From the NCBI GenBank assembly GCA_965644315.1, contig CBFFRQ010000068.1, positions 1,364,001 through 1,428,000 on the forward strand: DNA of 64,000 nucleotides, given 5' to 3'. Below the pieces are notes generated by a model, which saw nothing but the letters and a program-made list of their open reading frames with translations, searched no databases and was not told where the DNA came from. The position numbers and the translations under genes are program-made. Source of the stretch: Caecitellus pseudoparvulus (lineage: Eukaryota > Bigyra: Bicosoecida). Below are positions 29,357 through 40,021 of this stretch, piece by piece. The number at the start of each line of letters is the position of its first letter. Within the stretch, counting starts at the first letter, position 1.

Positions 29357-31345
29357 ATGCTCGCCACAAGCACTTACTTGAGGCGTGCACCCCACGTGCT
29401 TGGCACCCTGCTCGGCCGTGGGAGTAGGCAGGGGTTCTCGTCGGCCACTTCGAGGCATGATTTCGATGTGGTTGTAGTTGGGGGGGGCGTTGTGGGTTCA
29501 CTTGCGGCATGCCAGATTTGTGAGAAGCTGCAGGGGCACTTCGCCACAAACACCAGCGTTGGCACACACGTACGCCCGAGCCGCAGGCGCTGCGTTGCCG
29601 CACGCAAGGGTCGCTTTGGTGGATGGACAAGCACCTTCAAGTCCAACAGAGGTCGCCTCGGATTCACCTCCTGACTTGAGAGCCTTCGCAATCACCCCTG
29701 CCAGTGCCGCTGCGCTTGAATGTGAGTGCGGAAATTGATGCTGCGAAATCCTGGCCATCACCCCGGGAGTGCCTTCGCAGCTGTGGGAGCTTGGGAAAGT
29801 AGCCTTTCGCACAGATGCGTGCCATATGATGCCATGCAAGTGTGGGACAGCGTTGGCTCGGGGTTTATGCGGTTCAAGGCACCTTCCCAACAGGAGCCTT
29901 TGGGATGGCTTGTGGAGGAGAAAGTGCTGAAGGCCAACCTTGGGGAGGCTGTCTCGCAGCTTGCAAAGGAGCAGGGCCGCCTTTCGCTTCTGGCCCCTAA
30001 CAGCGTGCAGCATCTTGAGTTGCCGCCTGCTGCAAGTTCACCCAGGCCTTACGGCGCGACCCAGCGCTCTACGCCCGGTCAGCACGCAGTTGTGGAGCTG
30101 GAAGGGGGCGAGGAGCTGATCACGAAACTTGTCGTAAGTTGCCTCCATGGCACCTGCACGAACGCGCCGAAAGTGGCCGTAGGAGTGGCTTGTGGCAAGG
30201 CTCCACTTGCACGTGCGCTGCCTTTGCAGGTCGGAGCTGATGGAGCAAACTCCCCGACCCGAGCTGCAGCAGGCATCGGCGTTTGGGGCTGGGACTATGA
30301 CCAACGAGGACTCGTAGCGACGATCAAGACTGCCGAACCACATACAACGGCATGGCAGCGCTTTCTTCCGACCGGGCCACTTGCCATCTTGCCTCTGTGG
30401 GACGATATGTCGAGCATCGTCTGGTCCGCTCCTCCAGACCTCACCCGCAAGCTTGCTGCAATGCCAGAGTCGGAATTTCTGGAAGAACTTAATCGAGCGC
30501 TTGGCCATGAAAGTGCACTTCCTTTTCAGCACTCTTTTACGGCCAATCCCATTTCCGAAGCACACGCAGCGTCCAGCAGCCTGGAAGGTGCATTCGGCAT
30601 TCCGAGAAGCATCAACCACCTGGGCCCGCTGTGGGGCGGCATCGCGGCAGCAGCAGATGCCTTCTCCGGCACGTTGGTGGCTGCTTCAAGCTCCGTAGAT
30701 GGATTTCACGCTCCCCCCATCGCAAAAGGGCTGAAGTCGGCACGGGCATCCTTCCCCCTTCGCCTACAGGGTGCGCGGTCCCAAGCAGGCCCCCGTTGTG
30801 CATTGGTTGGCGATGCCGCTCACACCATGCACCCAATGGCAGGGCAAAACCTGAATATGGGCATTGCTGACTGCACGCAGCTCGCTGCGTCCCTCGCAGC
30901 CGGCGCCTCGGCTGGTAGGGAGCTAGGCAGCGCAGTGACGCTCTCGGACTTTTCCACAGCACGCCAAATGGGGAACACCGCGAGCATGCTGGCCGTTGAT
31001 GTTATCAAGCGCATGTATGCGGTGCCAGCGTCGCCCCTCTCATGGCTGCGCAACGTTGGCATGGCCGGAATCAATGCGCTGCCACCTGTGAAGACCGCCA
31101 TTGCCCAGCTCGCGGCCGGGAAAGATGGGCAGGCTGCCCTGGATGCTTTACTCCAGGCAGCGCCTCACTTGCAGGCGGGCAGACAAGCTGTACAAGCGGC
31201 ACACCACGCCCTGCGCCCCCGCTTGAGGCAGGCGAGCAAAGCAGTCGCATCGGCAGGAGACGTGGCGCAGCAAGTCACAAAGGTGGCGTGCCGCACGTTT
31301 CAGGATGCAACTCCCGAGCCAAGCAGTGGTCCGAATCGTCCTTAG
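29357..31345 (+). CDS. COQ6: Ubiquinone biosynthesis FAD monooxygenase COQ6
   Basis: join(29357..29519,29587..29721,29781..30133,30230..31345), 588 aa. An Arg/Ser-rich mitochondrial presequence (MLATSTYLRRAPHVLG...) precedes the FAD Rossmann motif FDVVVVGGGVVGSLAA. RAFAITPASAAALESVGAWE matches the COQ6/UbiH substrate region, KLVVGADGANSPTR is the second motif, and GDAAHTMHPMAGQNLNMGI is the family's FAD ribityl-binding signature. COQ6 performs C5 hydroxylation in coenzyme Q synthesis on the inner mitochondrial membrane. It is about 100 residues longer than human COQ6, with an Ala-rich insertion near residue 330 and an extended C-terminus. Intron 2 contains a CAATTTCCGC box 4 nt from its donor; intron 3 is 96 nt and stopless. 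Confidence 0.92.
29726..29737. promoter_or_regulatory. CAATTTCCGC box (as GTGCGGAAATTG)
   Basis: Exact 12-mer copy at the start of COQ6 intron 2, overlapping the GTGAGT donor region. Confidence 0.55.
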
Positions 31346-34300
31346 CGCACACCTCCATGTACTTCCCATGCTGAGTGCCGCAGCTCCGAGCCTCGACGCG
31401 CAGCCTGGTCCTCGCTCAGCAAGTCAGCGACGTGAAGTCTGGGCAATGCACGAGCAGCGAGAGCACGTTGCGCCCCACCTGGCATCGGCCCCTTGGCGCC
31501 CATCGCCCTGGAAATGCTGCCAAGCTCCGGGTTTGATAGTGACGCATGCAACCGCTGCCCCTCTGCTGCTTGCTGACCGGCTGGTGTGCCTGCTGGCTGC
31601 TTGAGTGGCAATGCGTGATGTGACAAAGCTGCACGAGCCCGAAGAGCTGCTTGTGACATGTGAGCTGGTGACTGCTGCGCCTGCTTGGCTGCTGTGGATC
31701 GTGTCGTGCCTGTCACACTGGCCATTGCACGCGGGTTCTCCGGTCGTGTGGCCATGCGAGGTGCTAAGCGCTCCAACTCGCCGTTGGCGGGCCGCTGAGA
31801 CACAGTCTCTGGGCTGGCAGACTTGGGCAACTCCACATCTGTGCTTTCTTGAACTGCCTTTTTTTCGCCCCGATGTGACGGGGGCTCACCACTTGATACC
31901 TTTCCGATCATTAAGTTGCCTACTGAGGCAGTGGCCCCCCCAGACGCTCCCGCCGCCACGGAATCAACATGAACAATGCCGCCGGCCTCCGCCCATGATC
32001 GGACCTGCACCTTGTGCGAATCTTGCAACTGAGATGGGGCTGCTCTGGAGGCGGCAACTCGGGCAGCCGCACCTCGAATGGAGCTGGGCAGACTGCGGTC
32101 ATTCGCCACTGCTCGGGCGTCGATAGCGCCGACGTCCAGTGCGCGAAGCAAGCCCTCTCCACCCCCTGACATCATGGACCTTATCGCACTTCGGTGCGAA
32201 GGCGTATGGGCTTGCGGGTTGTCCACATGCTGTGGCTTCGGTGCGGTGGCTGGGAGGCTACTCTGTGGCCGGCCGGTGGTGTCTGCTGACCTATGCAAGC
32301 GCCGCGAAGTTGACTCCACTTTGCCAGCAGGCTGCAACTTTGAGCTTCCAGCCTCCAGGCTGGGTAGGTGTATGCGCCCTGCTGGGAGCTCTGTGTTGGC
32401 AACATCGTCGACTAGGATGCCCTCCATTCGACCGCCGGCGTGCTGTCCTACGTGGAACGTCTGCACATCGACGGTCGAAAGAGCTTCACGAGAAGTACAT
32501 GCGTGTGAAACAGGACTATGGTACTCAAACGGAGTTCTGAGTTCCTCGAGCCCTGAGTCTGCCCAGCGCAATGAAGGCTTTGCAGGCAATTTTGCTTCTT
32601 CGCCGAGCACCTTGTCTGCGTGCTCTTCAGAAGTGGGCGGCACAGCTGCTCTTGCTACGCCTGGCTGGCCCCCTGAATCACCGACTACGTACACTGCAGT
32701 TTGTGGTTCAACACTGGCAGGCAGTGCAAGCTGCACGGGGTGCCTCCGGGACACCGAATCAGGCCGTGACACCACATCGAGTGCAGGCCCGAAAGTGGAG
32801 GTTAGGGCGCTGGACGGGGCATCAAGAGACCCGATTCTTCCTCGTTGGGGTTTCTCTCGCGTATCGCCAAGCACCTCGCGCGTCCAAACCTTCCGAGCCC
32901 TGTCTCCGGCGTCGACTTTAGGCTTTACCGACGCAAGCCTGTCACTCAGCCTCCGACTGACGTGCTGCCGAAGCTTTGCTTCACGAAGGACTGCCTCTTG
33001 CTGCTGCCCAAGAAGTCTTGCGGTGTTTGAAGCCAAGGCTTGGGACTTGGCGGTGCTGCGATCGGCGATGGGCGGAGCACAATACAGATGCCTCGGGACC
33101 ATGGCCCGCGGCTTGATGGAGGCTCTCGCAGCCACCACACGCTGCAGTTTGCCACTATACCTGGCCCGCCACTGGACTGCATCTGACTCTGAGCACGAAT
33201 CAGCAATGCTAGCCAAGCGTTGGATGTTCGCAGGTACAGTTGCAGTGCCCCGCTGCTTGCGAGCCTCACGGCGCTTTCGACGACGCCGCCGCCGGCCGTG
33301 GGTCGCACGTTTGTTTAACCCGCCTGACGTGCGAGCAATGACAGCAGGGGCATCAGTGTGATGCCTTCGAGCATTGCTCAGAAGGGCTTCAACGAGTGCG
33401 CCAGGTCTGTAATGTGCACCATCCACGACACCGTCCGTCACTCGGTTGAGAGCCTGCAGCTCTGGAGCAGCATTCAACAGCACCCTGCCGATTCGGGAAT
33501 CCCCTGCAAGCTGTTGTGCCTGGATAGTTCCTTGACCATCAGACCTGTGCGTGTGCAATGACCTTGCAGTGGATGACCCGGCCTTCTCGGTGCTGCTTGC
33601 TCCAGGTGCGGCTCCGTGAATCGCAGTGCTTCTGCTGTATGCTCCAGTGATGAGCCACCTGGTGGAACGAACCCTGCCCAGGAACTCGCGTGAAAGCTCT
33701 CGCTTCAACTGCTCCAGTCGCTCAAGGTCCGCACCCATTGCCGTCTGCCTGGGGCTTCCGATGGGTAGTGAAAGAGGCGGGTGCTCGGCGGGCTGGTCGG
33801 CTTGGGCAGCTGCCCCCGCTTGCCGGAAGTCCGGGGGTGGCTGGGTTGTCTGACAAGGCGCTTGGGGGGTGGGTTTGCGAAAGGGGAGCTGCTTGAGCCA
33901 CGGCATGAGCTGTAGGGCTTCTCGCTGGGCGGAATCTGTGCAGCCAGGCAGCTCGACAAGCAGTCGGGCGAGGTGCAGCGTGCCATCCGGTGCCCTGAAG
34001 CGTGGATCGCAAACAAACGCCCTCACTGCTCTCCGAACCCAGATTCCAAACAAGACCAAGTCCCGGACGAGGCTTACTGGGAGGACGACACCCCCAAGCA
34101 CATCTTGGGGTAAGGTCGCCTTTGCCAGCGCCCTGGCAGCATTGACATCGTCGGAAAAAATGCCACGCCTGTTGCTTCGCCGGCGCAGAGTATCGTAGTG
34201 CTTGAACAGAGCCTTCATTTCCTTAGCATAGACCCACCGGACACGGTTGACGTAGGCGCGCCTCTCAGCGTTGGACAAGCCTTGCAGCATGACCCGCAGA

Positions 34301-35157
34301 CTGCGCGCGATGCGAGAAGGGAGTCGTACAGCCTGACCACCAGGCACGCTGTGTGCCTCGGCACAGCGTCGGTAGGAATCTCGCTGCACGGATCGAGCAT
34401 TCATTCCCACCCTTCGCATAATGCGGAGAGTGTCTGCAAACCGCTCGTCTTCCTCAGCCTCATCTGCAAGCTCCCCCTCGCCAAACCAATCCACTCGTGC
34501 AAGGCCCTGCGACATCGCAGACATGAAAAGGCGTTTGAAAGTGGATACTTTAGGTTCCACTGCTTGTGCTGCTAGCCCTGTGCTGGGCTCTGGTGGGTCC
34601 CCAGCCTCTGCGGCAGCTGCAGCGTCAGCGGCTGCCTTAGCTTCAGACTTCAGGTTGACCTTGTTCAGGCCCAAGACCCACAAGATGTCGGGGTCCAGTG
34701 TCGCCAGCCGAGCCCGGCCAGCGCGCATCTTCTGCCCTCGCTCCACGGCGAGTCTGTGACGGAGTTCTTCCTCAGGCTCCATGGCCTGTGCTTTGCGCCG
34801 GTCCAGTAGCTGGGATGTAGGGAGCAGGCTGGGCACGAGAGCCTTCAGGGTCAAGGCCTCTGCGACTGAGCTAACTGAGGTCGTGGGCGGCAATGAAAAT
34901 CCAGTCACGAACTCCAGCAGCGAGTGAGACAAGGCTCCGTGAGACTCTTCTGCTGGGAGGCATGAGCCGCTGGCCGCCGCTGGGGTCGCAGCGACGCACT
35001 GCGGCTGAGCCTGCATTGCCTCTGTTTGCCAGTGCTCGTCGGAGCCGACTGAATCCACTGAACCCGATGGGCTTTCACAATGGGGTCGCGGGGAGAGACA
35101 GCCCTCAGCCTTAGCCTCGGGCCACCTCGCCCACAACTCAGCCGGAACCTTGTCCAT
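31342..35157 (-). CDS. Large protein of unknown function, mostly disordered
   Basis: Single exon, 1271 aa from ATG 35157. No family recognised. Residues ~120-450 look folded and helical: EELRHRLAVERGQKMRAGRA, DTLRIMRRVGMNARSVQRDS, VNRVRWVYAKEMKALFKHYD, LVLFGIWVRRAVRAFVCD and LVELPGCTDSAQREALQLMP. The remaining ~800 residues are low-complexity Ser/Ala/Gln/Arg with one strongly basic patch (GRRRRRRKRREARKQRG) that could be a nuclear localisation signal. The stop codon overlaps the COQ6 stop on the other strand (TTAG at 31342-31345). Coding is supported by the very long open frame. Confidence 0.7.
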   Translation of the reverse strand: MDKVPAELWARWPEAKAEGCLSPRPHCESPSGSVDSVGSDEHWQTEAMQAQPQCVAATPAAASGSCLPAEESHGALSHSLLEFVTGFSLPPTTSVSSVAEALTLKALVPSLLPTSQLLDRRKAQAMEPEEELRHRLAVERGQKMRAGRARLATLDPDILWVLGLNKVNLKSEAKAAADAAAAAEAGDPPEPSTGLAAQAVEPKVSTFKRLFMSAMSQGLARVDWFGEGELADEAEEDERFADTLRIMRRVGMNARSVQRDSYRRCAEAHSVPGGQAVRLPSRIARSLRVMLQGLSNAERRAYVNRVRWVYAKEMKALFKHYDTLRRRSNRRGIFSDDVNAARALAKATLPQDVLGGVVLPVSLVRDLVLFGIWVRRAVRAFVCDPRFRAPDGTLHLARLLVELPGCTDSAQREALQLMPWLKQLPFRKPTPQAPCQTTQPPPDFRQAGAAAQADQPAEHPPLSLPIGSPRQTAMGADLERLEQLKRELSREFLGRVRSTRWLITGAYSRSTAIHGAAPGASSTEKAGSSTARSLHTHRSDGQGTIQAQQLAGDSRIGRVLLNAAPELQALNRVTDGVVDGAHYRPGALVEALLSNARRHHTDAPAVIARTSGGLNKRATHGRRRRRRKRREARKQRGTATVPANIQRLASIADSCSESDAVQWRARYSGKLQRVVAARASIKPRAMVPRHLYCAPPIADRSTAKSQALASNTARLLGQQQEAVLREAKLRQHVSRRLSDRLASVKPKVDAGDRARKVWTREVLGDTREKPQRGRIGSLDAPSSALTSTFGPALDVVSRPDSVSRRHPVQLALPASVEPQTAVYVVGDSGGQPGVARAAVPPTSEEHADKVLGEEAKLPAKPSLRWADSGLEELRTPFEYHSPVSHACTSREALSTVDVQTFHVGQHAGGRMEGILVDDVANTELPAGRIHLPSLEAGSSKLQPAGKVESTSRRLHRSADTTGRPQSSLPATAPKPQHVDNPQAHTPSHRSAIRSMMSGGGEGLLRALDVGAIDARAVANDRSLPSSIRGAAARVAASRAAPSQLQDSHKVQVRSWAEAGGIVHVDSVAAGASGGATASVGNLMIGKVSSGEPPSHRGEKKAVQESTDVELPKSASPETVSQRPANGELERLAPRMATRPENPRAMASVTGTTRSTAAKQAQQSPAHMSQAALRARAALSHHALPLKQPAGTPAGQQAAEGQRLHASLSNPELGSISRAMGAKGPMPGGAQRALAARALPRLHVADLLSEDQAARRGSELRHSAWEVHGGVR

Positions 35158-35273
35158 GGGCACGACTGCTGGTACAAGCCCTTCACATATCTATGGCACA
35201 GGCTTGCTCACACTGCATACAATCGATGCGTCTGCTGCAGTAGTATCCCCGTGTGTGGCATGTATTGGGCAGT

Positions 35274-37167
35274 CTATGAATGAGCTGAATGGCACAAGCG
35301 AGAGACCTGGTCGCCTCGAACAGGGGGGGCCCCAGCGGCGACGCCAGGCACGGCAGCGTTGCCTCTATCGTAGTTCAGCACGATGTGCTGCACAGCTGCT
35401 TCAGTGGTGTCAAACACACACAAATCCCTTCTCTCTGCTATGTCGCGCAGGTAAGTGCGCCCGCGGTTGAGGTCCTTCCACTCACTGGCCGTCAGACCCT
35501 GCAAGTCAGGCGGGCTCCCAGACGACACCTTCCGGTGGCCGGGGAGGGGCGGCAAGGATGCTGCGGGGATCTCCGCTGGCTCTTCTTGAAGGCCATGACC
35601 TACCGCTGAAGCAGGAATTTGGCTCACAACCAGCACAACCGAGCACTTTCCTCTGGTGATGTGCTCAGCAGCTTCGACCATGGATGCAATGCTGCGCGTG
35701 CGATCGGAGATGACAAACAGGAGTGTGCCTGCTTCGGCCTTCTTCTGAGCTTCCACATCTACGAGCTCAGCAGACCACTCTTCAACCTGAGGGTTGAAAA
35801 ACGGAATGCCTGCTTCGACGAGGGCTGGGATGGCGATGTCCTTCCGCCACGTGGTTGGACCGCAAGCCCCGCCCAAGAAGACCAACCCATGCGGCCTCTG
35901 GCCTCCTCCCACGCTCACATCCGAGGATGTGTGCTCTGGAGATGGCCCCCCCCTTGTCACGAGCGCCACCTCGTGCGTCGCACGCGCTGAGCCTGCCGTC
36001 GCCGGCACTGCGGCTCCCGCTCGGCTTTGCCGTGCCTTCGCAGGGATGGCGGGCGGGCTGTGTAAGCCAACCGGGCTGCCCTCTGCAGCAGCTGATGCGA
36101 AAGAAAAATGGGGTGGACTCCTTGCCCCAAAAATTCTTTGCACTGGCGAAGTCAGCTGTGAAGCAACCGCCGGCCTGCTCGTCAGGTCCCACTGGGGTTG
36201 GAACTTGCTGAATGCCTGCAAGCGCACGAGAATGCACACGATACTTGCAAAACCCTTTGGGGACAGAGACCCATGCTTGTCCGTGACGGCCTCAGTAGCC
36301 TGCCCAAGCGGGCTCACCACATCCCGCTCCTCCACCTCAGCAAACGCAACGAGCTGCTTGCTCAAGTGTGCGCTAGCAATGCAAGTGCCCTCCAGCAGCT
36401 GCAGGAAGCCGTTGATTGACGTGTTGCCAAAGAAAATCCTCAGCCAGCGCTTGCGCTCCTCGATGACCTTCTCGCGCAGCGCGAACAATCCTCCGTCGAC
36501 CAAAGCCTTGGCCCACCTCGGCCGCCACTGAAGGCCAAGCAGGGCCAGGCCGTACGGAAGCTGTGTCCCCATGTGCATGTACTCAGTGGGCTCCCCTTCT
36601 TCAGCGGACAAAGCCACAGTTGTGGCGAAGGCTGCCTCCACTCGTGGCTTTGTCATAGGAAGCGTCGGGTGGGGAAGGCTCGTCGCTTTGGGAATGGGTA
36701 CCCCGCCCAAGGCTGCCCCCTGCAACTCTGGCGGCAGCTCTGCCTTGTGCCCCAGGAGGACCCAAGCTTGTTTGGGATGCAGGCCAGGTACAAAGAATTC
36801 CTGCGCAAAGCAGGACACCGGAGCACAGTGCGATGGGATCTGCCACACCTCCTAAGCGTTTCATCCGCACCGGCGAAGCTTTCAAGTGCGTATTGAACGC
36901 CTCAAAGCAGCCCCTAGCACCCATTAAGGCGGCCAGCATGTGTGTCATCCAGTAAGGAGCAGGTTTTTGTCCATCTGTTGCCCGAACTACTTGGCTCTGC
37001 ACCACAAGACAAGCGCACCTTGCGGCCTGGCGCGGCGCTGGGGGACGCAGAGATCGGGAACTCACAAGGGAAACCTGAAGACTCTCGGAGTCATCAAGTA
37101 AGAACAATTTCTGCCACTCTTCGGCAACGTCCCAAGTCATTGGTGCGCTTTCCTCGAGCCTCGCCAT
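35274..37167 (-). CDS. Protein with Raw-type nucleoside 2-deoxyribosyltransferase-like domain
   Basis: Main exon 35274 to about 36848 plus at least one upstream exon beginning near ATG 37167 (MARLEESAPMTWDVAEEW); intermediate splice sites could not be resolved. Residues ~320-440 of the main exon match the Nuc_deoxyri_tr2-type domain found in animal Raw: VFLGGACGPTTWRKDIAIPA, GIPFFNPQVEEWSAELVDVE, AGTLLFVISDRTRSIASMVE and CSVVLVVSQI. True deoxyribosyltransferases transfer bases between deoxynucleosides; whether this protein is active is unknown. The N-terminal part (WRPRWAKALVDGGLFALREK, INGFLQLLEGTCIASAHL) looks folded but unfamiliar. Start and exon boundaries are uncertain. Confidence 0.65.
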
Positions 37168-37472
37168 TCTAGACGCGGACCTGCAACGCGAAGAGGTCGC
37201 AGTGCGACACCCGCAATGGCAAACAGCACAACTGCCGGTAGGTCCACTGCCGCTCAATCCGGCAGTGGAGTGCGAGCAGCGGCAGCGACTTGATGAAATC
37301 AGATACGGGTGCGTCTGTTCGGGTTGTTCATCCTGTTTGGATTGTGGCTGAGCGCTGACATGCACGAGGCGCTCGACACTTGCTGATGGCATCTGCTGCC
37401 CTGGAACGGCAAGGAGCAAGCAAGCCACCTGCGGGCAAAGCACCCTTAAGCTTGTTGTCTGAGCCATGAGAA

Positions 37473-37961
37473 CTATTTCTGTAGGCAGAAGCGCCTGTGC
37501 ACAATGCGCTTGCGGCCGGCACCGATGTGCCCTTGCTTGAAGCTCATTCCTAGTGATGGCTGACGCAGGCCCTGGGCTGTGCCTGACGTGGTTGGACTTC
37601 GGGCTTGTGCACTGCGCTTGGATGCTGCCGCTCTGGTTGGATCAGCTTGCGCATGCGTGCTTGAGGCACTACCTTGGCTGCTGTCCACCACGGCAGCAGC
37701 TCGCCACAATGCTCGCTTTCCTGCTGCATGTGGCAGTCGCCTTGGGCGGGCAGTAACTTCATCTGGAAAAGACAGGTCTCCATACGAAATCCACACGGGC
37801 TTCGATGTCTGGCTCGCCTGATTCCACCCGGGCCACGCCACCTCCACCTCCATGACGCCACGACTTGAACTCCAGCGGGCGGCCTGAGCAACTCCTGGCC
37901 ATGACCGCGAGCCAACTACAGCCTCCACAGGGCGGCCGGCGACGTATGCACTTATGTCCAT
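37473..37961 (-). CDS. Small chromo/PWWP-like domain protein
   Basis: 162 aa, single exon, ATG 37961. Residues ~9-65 look like a methyl-lysine-reader-type barrel: GRPVEAVVGSRSWPGVAQAA, then VMEVEVAWPGW and KPVWISYGDLSF. The WPG and the V-x-V-x-W pattern resemble PWWP, Tudor and chromo-barrel domains. The rest is basic and Ser/Ala-rich. It resembles in general style the protein at the start of the window. A perfect 10-bp-arm inverted repeat lies 59 nt upstream of the ATG. The downstream start at 37467 (5 nt after this stop) opens a frame that is probably the 5' leader of the next gene. Confidence 0.55.
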   Translation of the reverse strand: MDISAYVAGRPVEAVVGSRSWPGVAQAARWSSSRGVMEVEVAWPGWNQASQTSKPVWISYGDLSFPDEVTARPRRLPHAAGKRALWRAAAVVDSSQGSASSTHAQADPTRAAASKRSAQARSPTTSGTAQGLRQPSLGMSFKQGHIGAGRKRIVHRRFCLQK

Positions 37962-38564
37962 GGAATTGGTTATTTCCTAAGGCGTTCTCTTGGCAGGGAC
38001 GCAGATACCGATTGTCGGTGGCGTTTCGCGACTGCGAAACGCCAGGGTCAATGGCCACCCTGCTGCGTGCTACTGAGTCACCCACGAAGAGAATAGACTA
38101 TGGCGCTGAAAGGATTGCGAAGCTACTTGTGTGGCAGATGCCAGCATTCCCAGTATGTTGGCGTGCACCGACAACAGCACTCTAGGTGGAGCGAAAGGAA
38201 GGTTGAAACGGAGGTGGGAAGCCCCACATCAAGCAAAGCAAGGCAGCCTTGAGGGTGGAAACCCTTCAATGCATTGTTGCACGGGTGTTTATGTTCGGTC
38301 TACCTTCGCCACTGCACAGGTAGGTTGACAAGCCCCCCCTCTCGAATGCTCAGCAGCGCGAGACAATCGGGCACCTCAACAGCAACCGAGGGCATGCAGC
38401 ACTGAGTCAAGAAGTGTGCACGCAATCCAGTCAAAATCTTCGTCTGAAGAGCAAAGTGGTGTGCCTCATCAGCCTGCATTGAGTGCAAAGCGCTGCAAGA
38501 CGGTGCTGCCGTGCGGCAACGCACCTCGCCTGATCTGCTGCTGCTGCCGACTGGTGCTGGAGGC
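37962..38564. other. Intergenic region between divergent genes
   Basis: About 600 bp between the chromo/PWWP-like gene (-) and the coiled-coil gene (+). The inverted repeat at 38020-38043 is the only structure I noticed; no convincing coding frame. Confidence 0.4.
38020..38043. repeat. Perfect inverted repeat, 10-bp arms, 4-nt loop
   Basis: Arms GGCGTTTCGC and GCGAAACGCC flank the loop GACT, 59 nt upstream of the chromo/PWWP-like gene's ATG. It could be a DNA palindrome bound by a dimer (the TTTCGCG core resembles an E2F-type site) or an RNA hairpin in the 5' leader. Confidence 0.85.
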
Positions 38565-39793
38565 ATGGCTTCAAGTCCAAGAGATCCCCCAGCTGGGGCA
38601 CGAGACGAAGGTGTCCGTAAAGTTCAAGAGATGGGTGGGATCCCGGCTCTTTGGCGAGAGGTTCGTGCCATGCTTTCATGCTGAGGAAGGTGCTGCAGCA
38701 CCACCGACAGTTCGCTGAAACGCAGGTGCGCAAAGCAGACTGGCAGCTGATGGAGATGGTCAGCGAGCTCAAAGAGCGAGTCCAGACGGTCGAAACGAAT
38801 ATCGAAGATGATTCTTCCACTGCCTCGCCGAGCAGCGGAAGGGTTCCGCGTTCCCATGCTGTGCAGGATTGCCTTGCTGGAGCCTTGAGGTTATTTGAGG
38901 AGCACCTGGAGCAAGTGCAGAAGAGGGCAGCGACATGGCCGGCCAAGGATGTCACACATGATCAATCCCCTGCATCTGGTGAAGGGTTGCTGGGAGCTAC
39001 CTGCCAGGCTGCACGAACGGCACGATTTGAGGCGGAGGCGGCGGCACAAGGCATGTCCTCCCCTCAGCGTGCTCAAATGACTGTCGCACACGCGGCGATG
39101 CAAGGCAAGCTTCAGATCTACATCCCGTCCATGGTGCTATCCAGTGGTGCTGATTCGGCTGACAATGCGCAGTTGACGTCTGTCGTTCAGCACTTGCAGG
39201 AGACTGTGGCCGGCATGCTTCGTAGCCTCGATGCGGCCGAGCAGCGGGTGCTGCAAGTGGAGACAGGCGGTCTTCTGCGCTGCCGTCAGCGCACGGAGGC
39301 TCTTGAGTCCGAACTTGTGCGCTCAGAAAGGGCTGCTGAGAATGTGCACAGAGAGATGACGAGGCAGCGCCAAGCAATGCGTGTACTGCAGGAGAAAGTT
39401 GGCAAGCTCAGAGGCGAAGCACAGCGAAGCCGCGAAGAAGCGATCGCCTTGAAGCAACTCGTAGCACAGGCAGAGATTTCCCGTGCACGCCATGAAGAGG
39501 AAGCTGGCATGCAGCGGCAACAAGTGCTGCATGCTCAACAGACCTGTGCAGAGGTTGAGGATGCCTTGACTCAGACTGCGCAGGCAGTCGCGCGGCAGCA
39601 CGCGCTGATCAAGTCTCTCCAAGCAGAAAATCTAGCTTTGCTTGGAGACTCACTGCAGCAAGTCGATGGAGAGCGTGAGGCCAGTGGCAAATTTGCCGAG
39701 GACGAGCAGGCACCCGGCAGCGCCCAGTCCAGCCCGAGGCCAGCGAAGGTGGCCAGAACTTCACCTCAACACAAATCGGCGGCATGCGAATAA
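38565..39793 (+). CDS. Coiled-coil protein of unknown function
   Basis: Proposed join(38565..38610,38661..39793), 392 aa. Residues ~20-50 are helical (MLRKVLQHHRQFAETQVRKA). A long coiled coil runs from about 185 to 345 (ELVRSERAAENVHREMTRQR, LQEKVGKLRGEAQRSREEA, EEEAGMQRQQVLHAQQTCAE). The tail is disordered and ends KVARTSPQHKSAACE. No family recognised; structural or cytoskeletal roles are typical for such proteins but unproven here. The 50-nt intron (donor GTGTCC) is the weakest part: without it translation would start at ATG 38678. Confidence 0.6.
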
Positions 39794-40021
39794 TATGCAG
39801 GAGAGCATCGTGGAACAATCAAACTTGCTCGCGAATGCACTTTCATGCGGACCTGAACACCCCTCCTGCGCCTCGCTCCCGACCTCACTCGGGATTCGAC
39901 GCCAGGCGATCGGTCGCAGCGACCGCTTTCCCGACCCACTCTGGCGTTCCCACCCTGTGGCCGACCAAAGCCTGAGACAACCCCAGGTGCGTTAGCGTAA
40001 AGGAAGACTGTACTTAGATCT

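Noticed and set aside
32078-33361. 427-codon plus-strand frame opposite the 1271-aa unknown gene
   Set aside because: Cys/Arg/Ser-rich antisense sequence with no domain. The minus-strand frame is three times longer and contains plausible folded segments. Not fully excluded.
37168-37467. Upstream extension of the Raw-type gene starting MAQTTSLRV
   Set aside because: Begins 5 nt after the stop of the chromo/PWWP-like gene, is Cys/Ser-rich and lacks conserved features; more likely leader or intergenic sequence.
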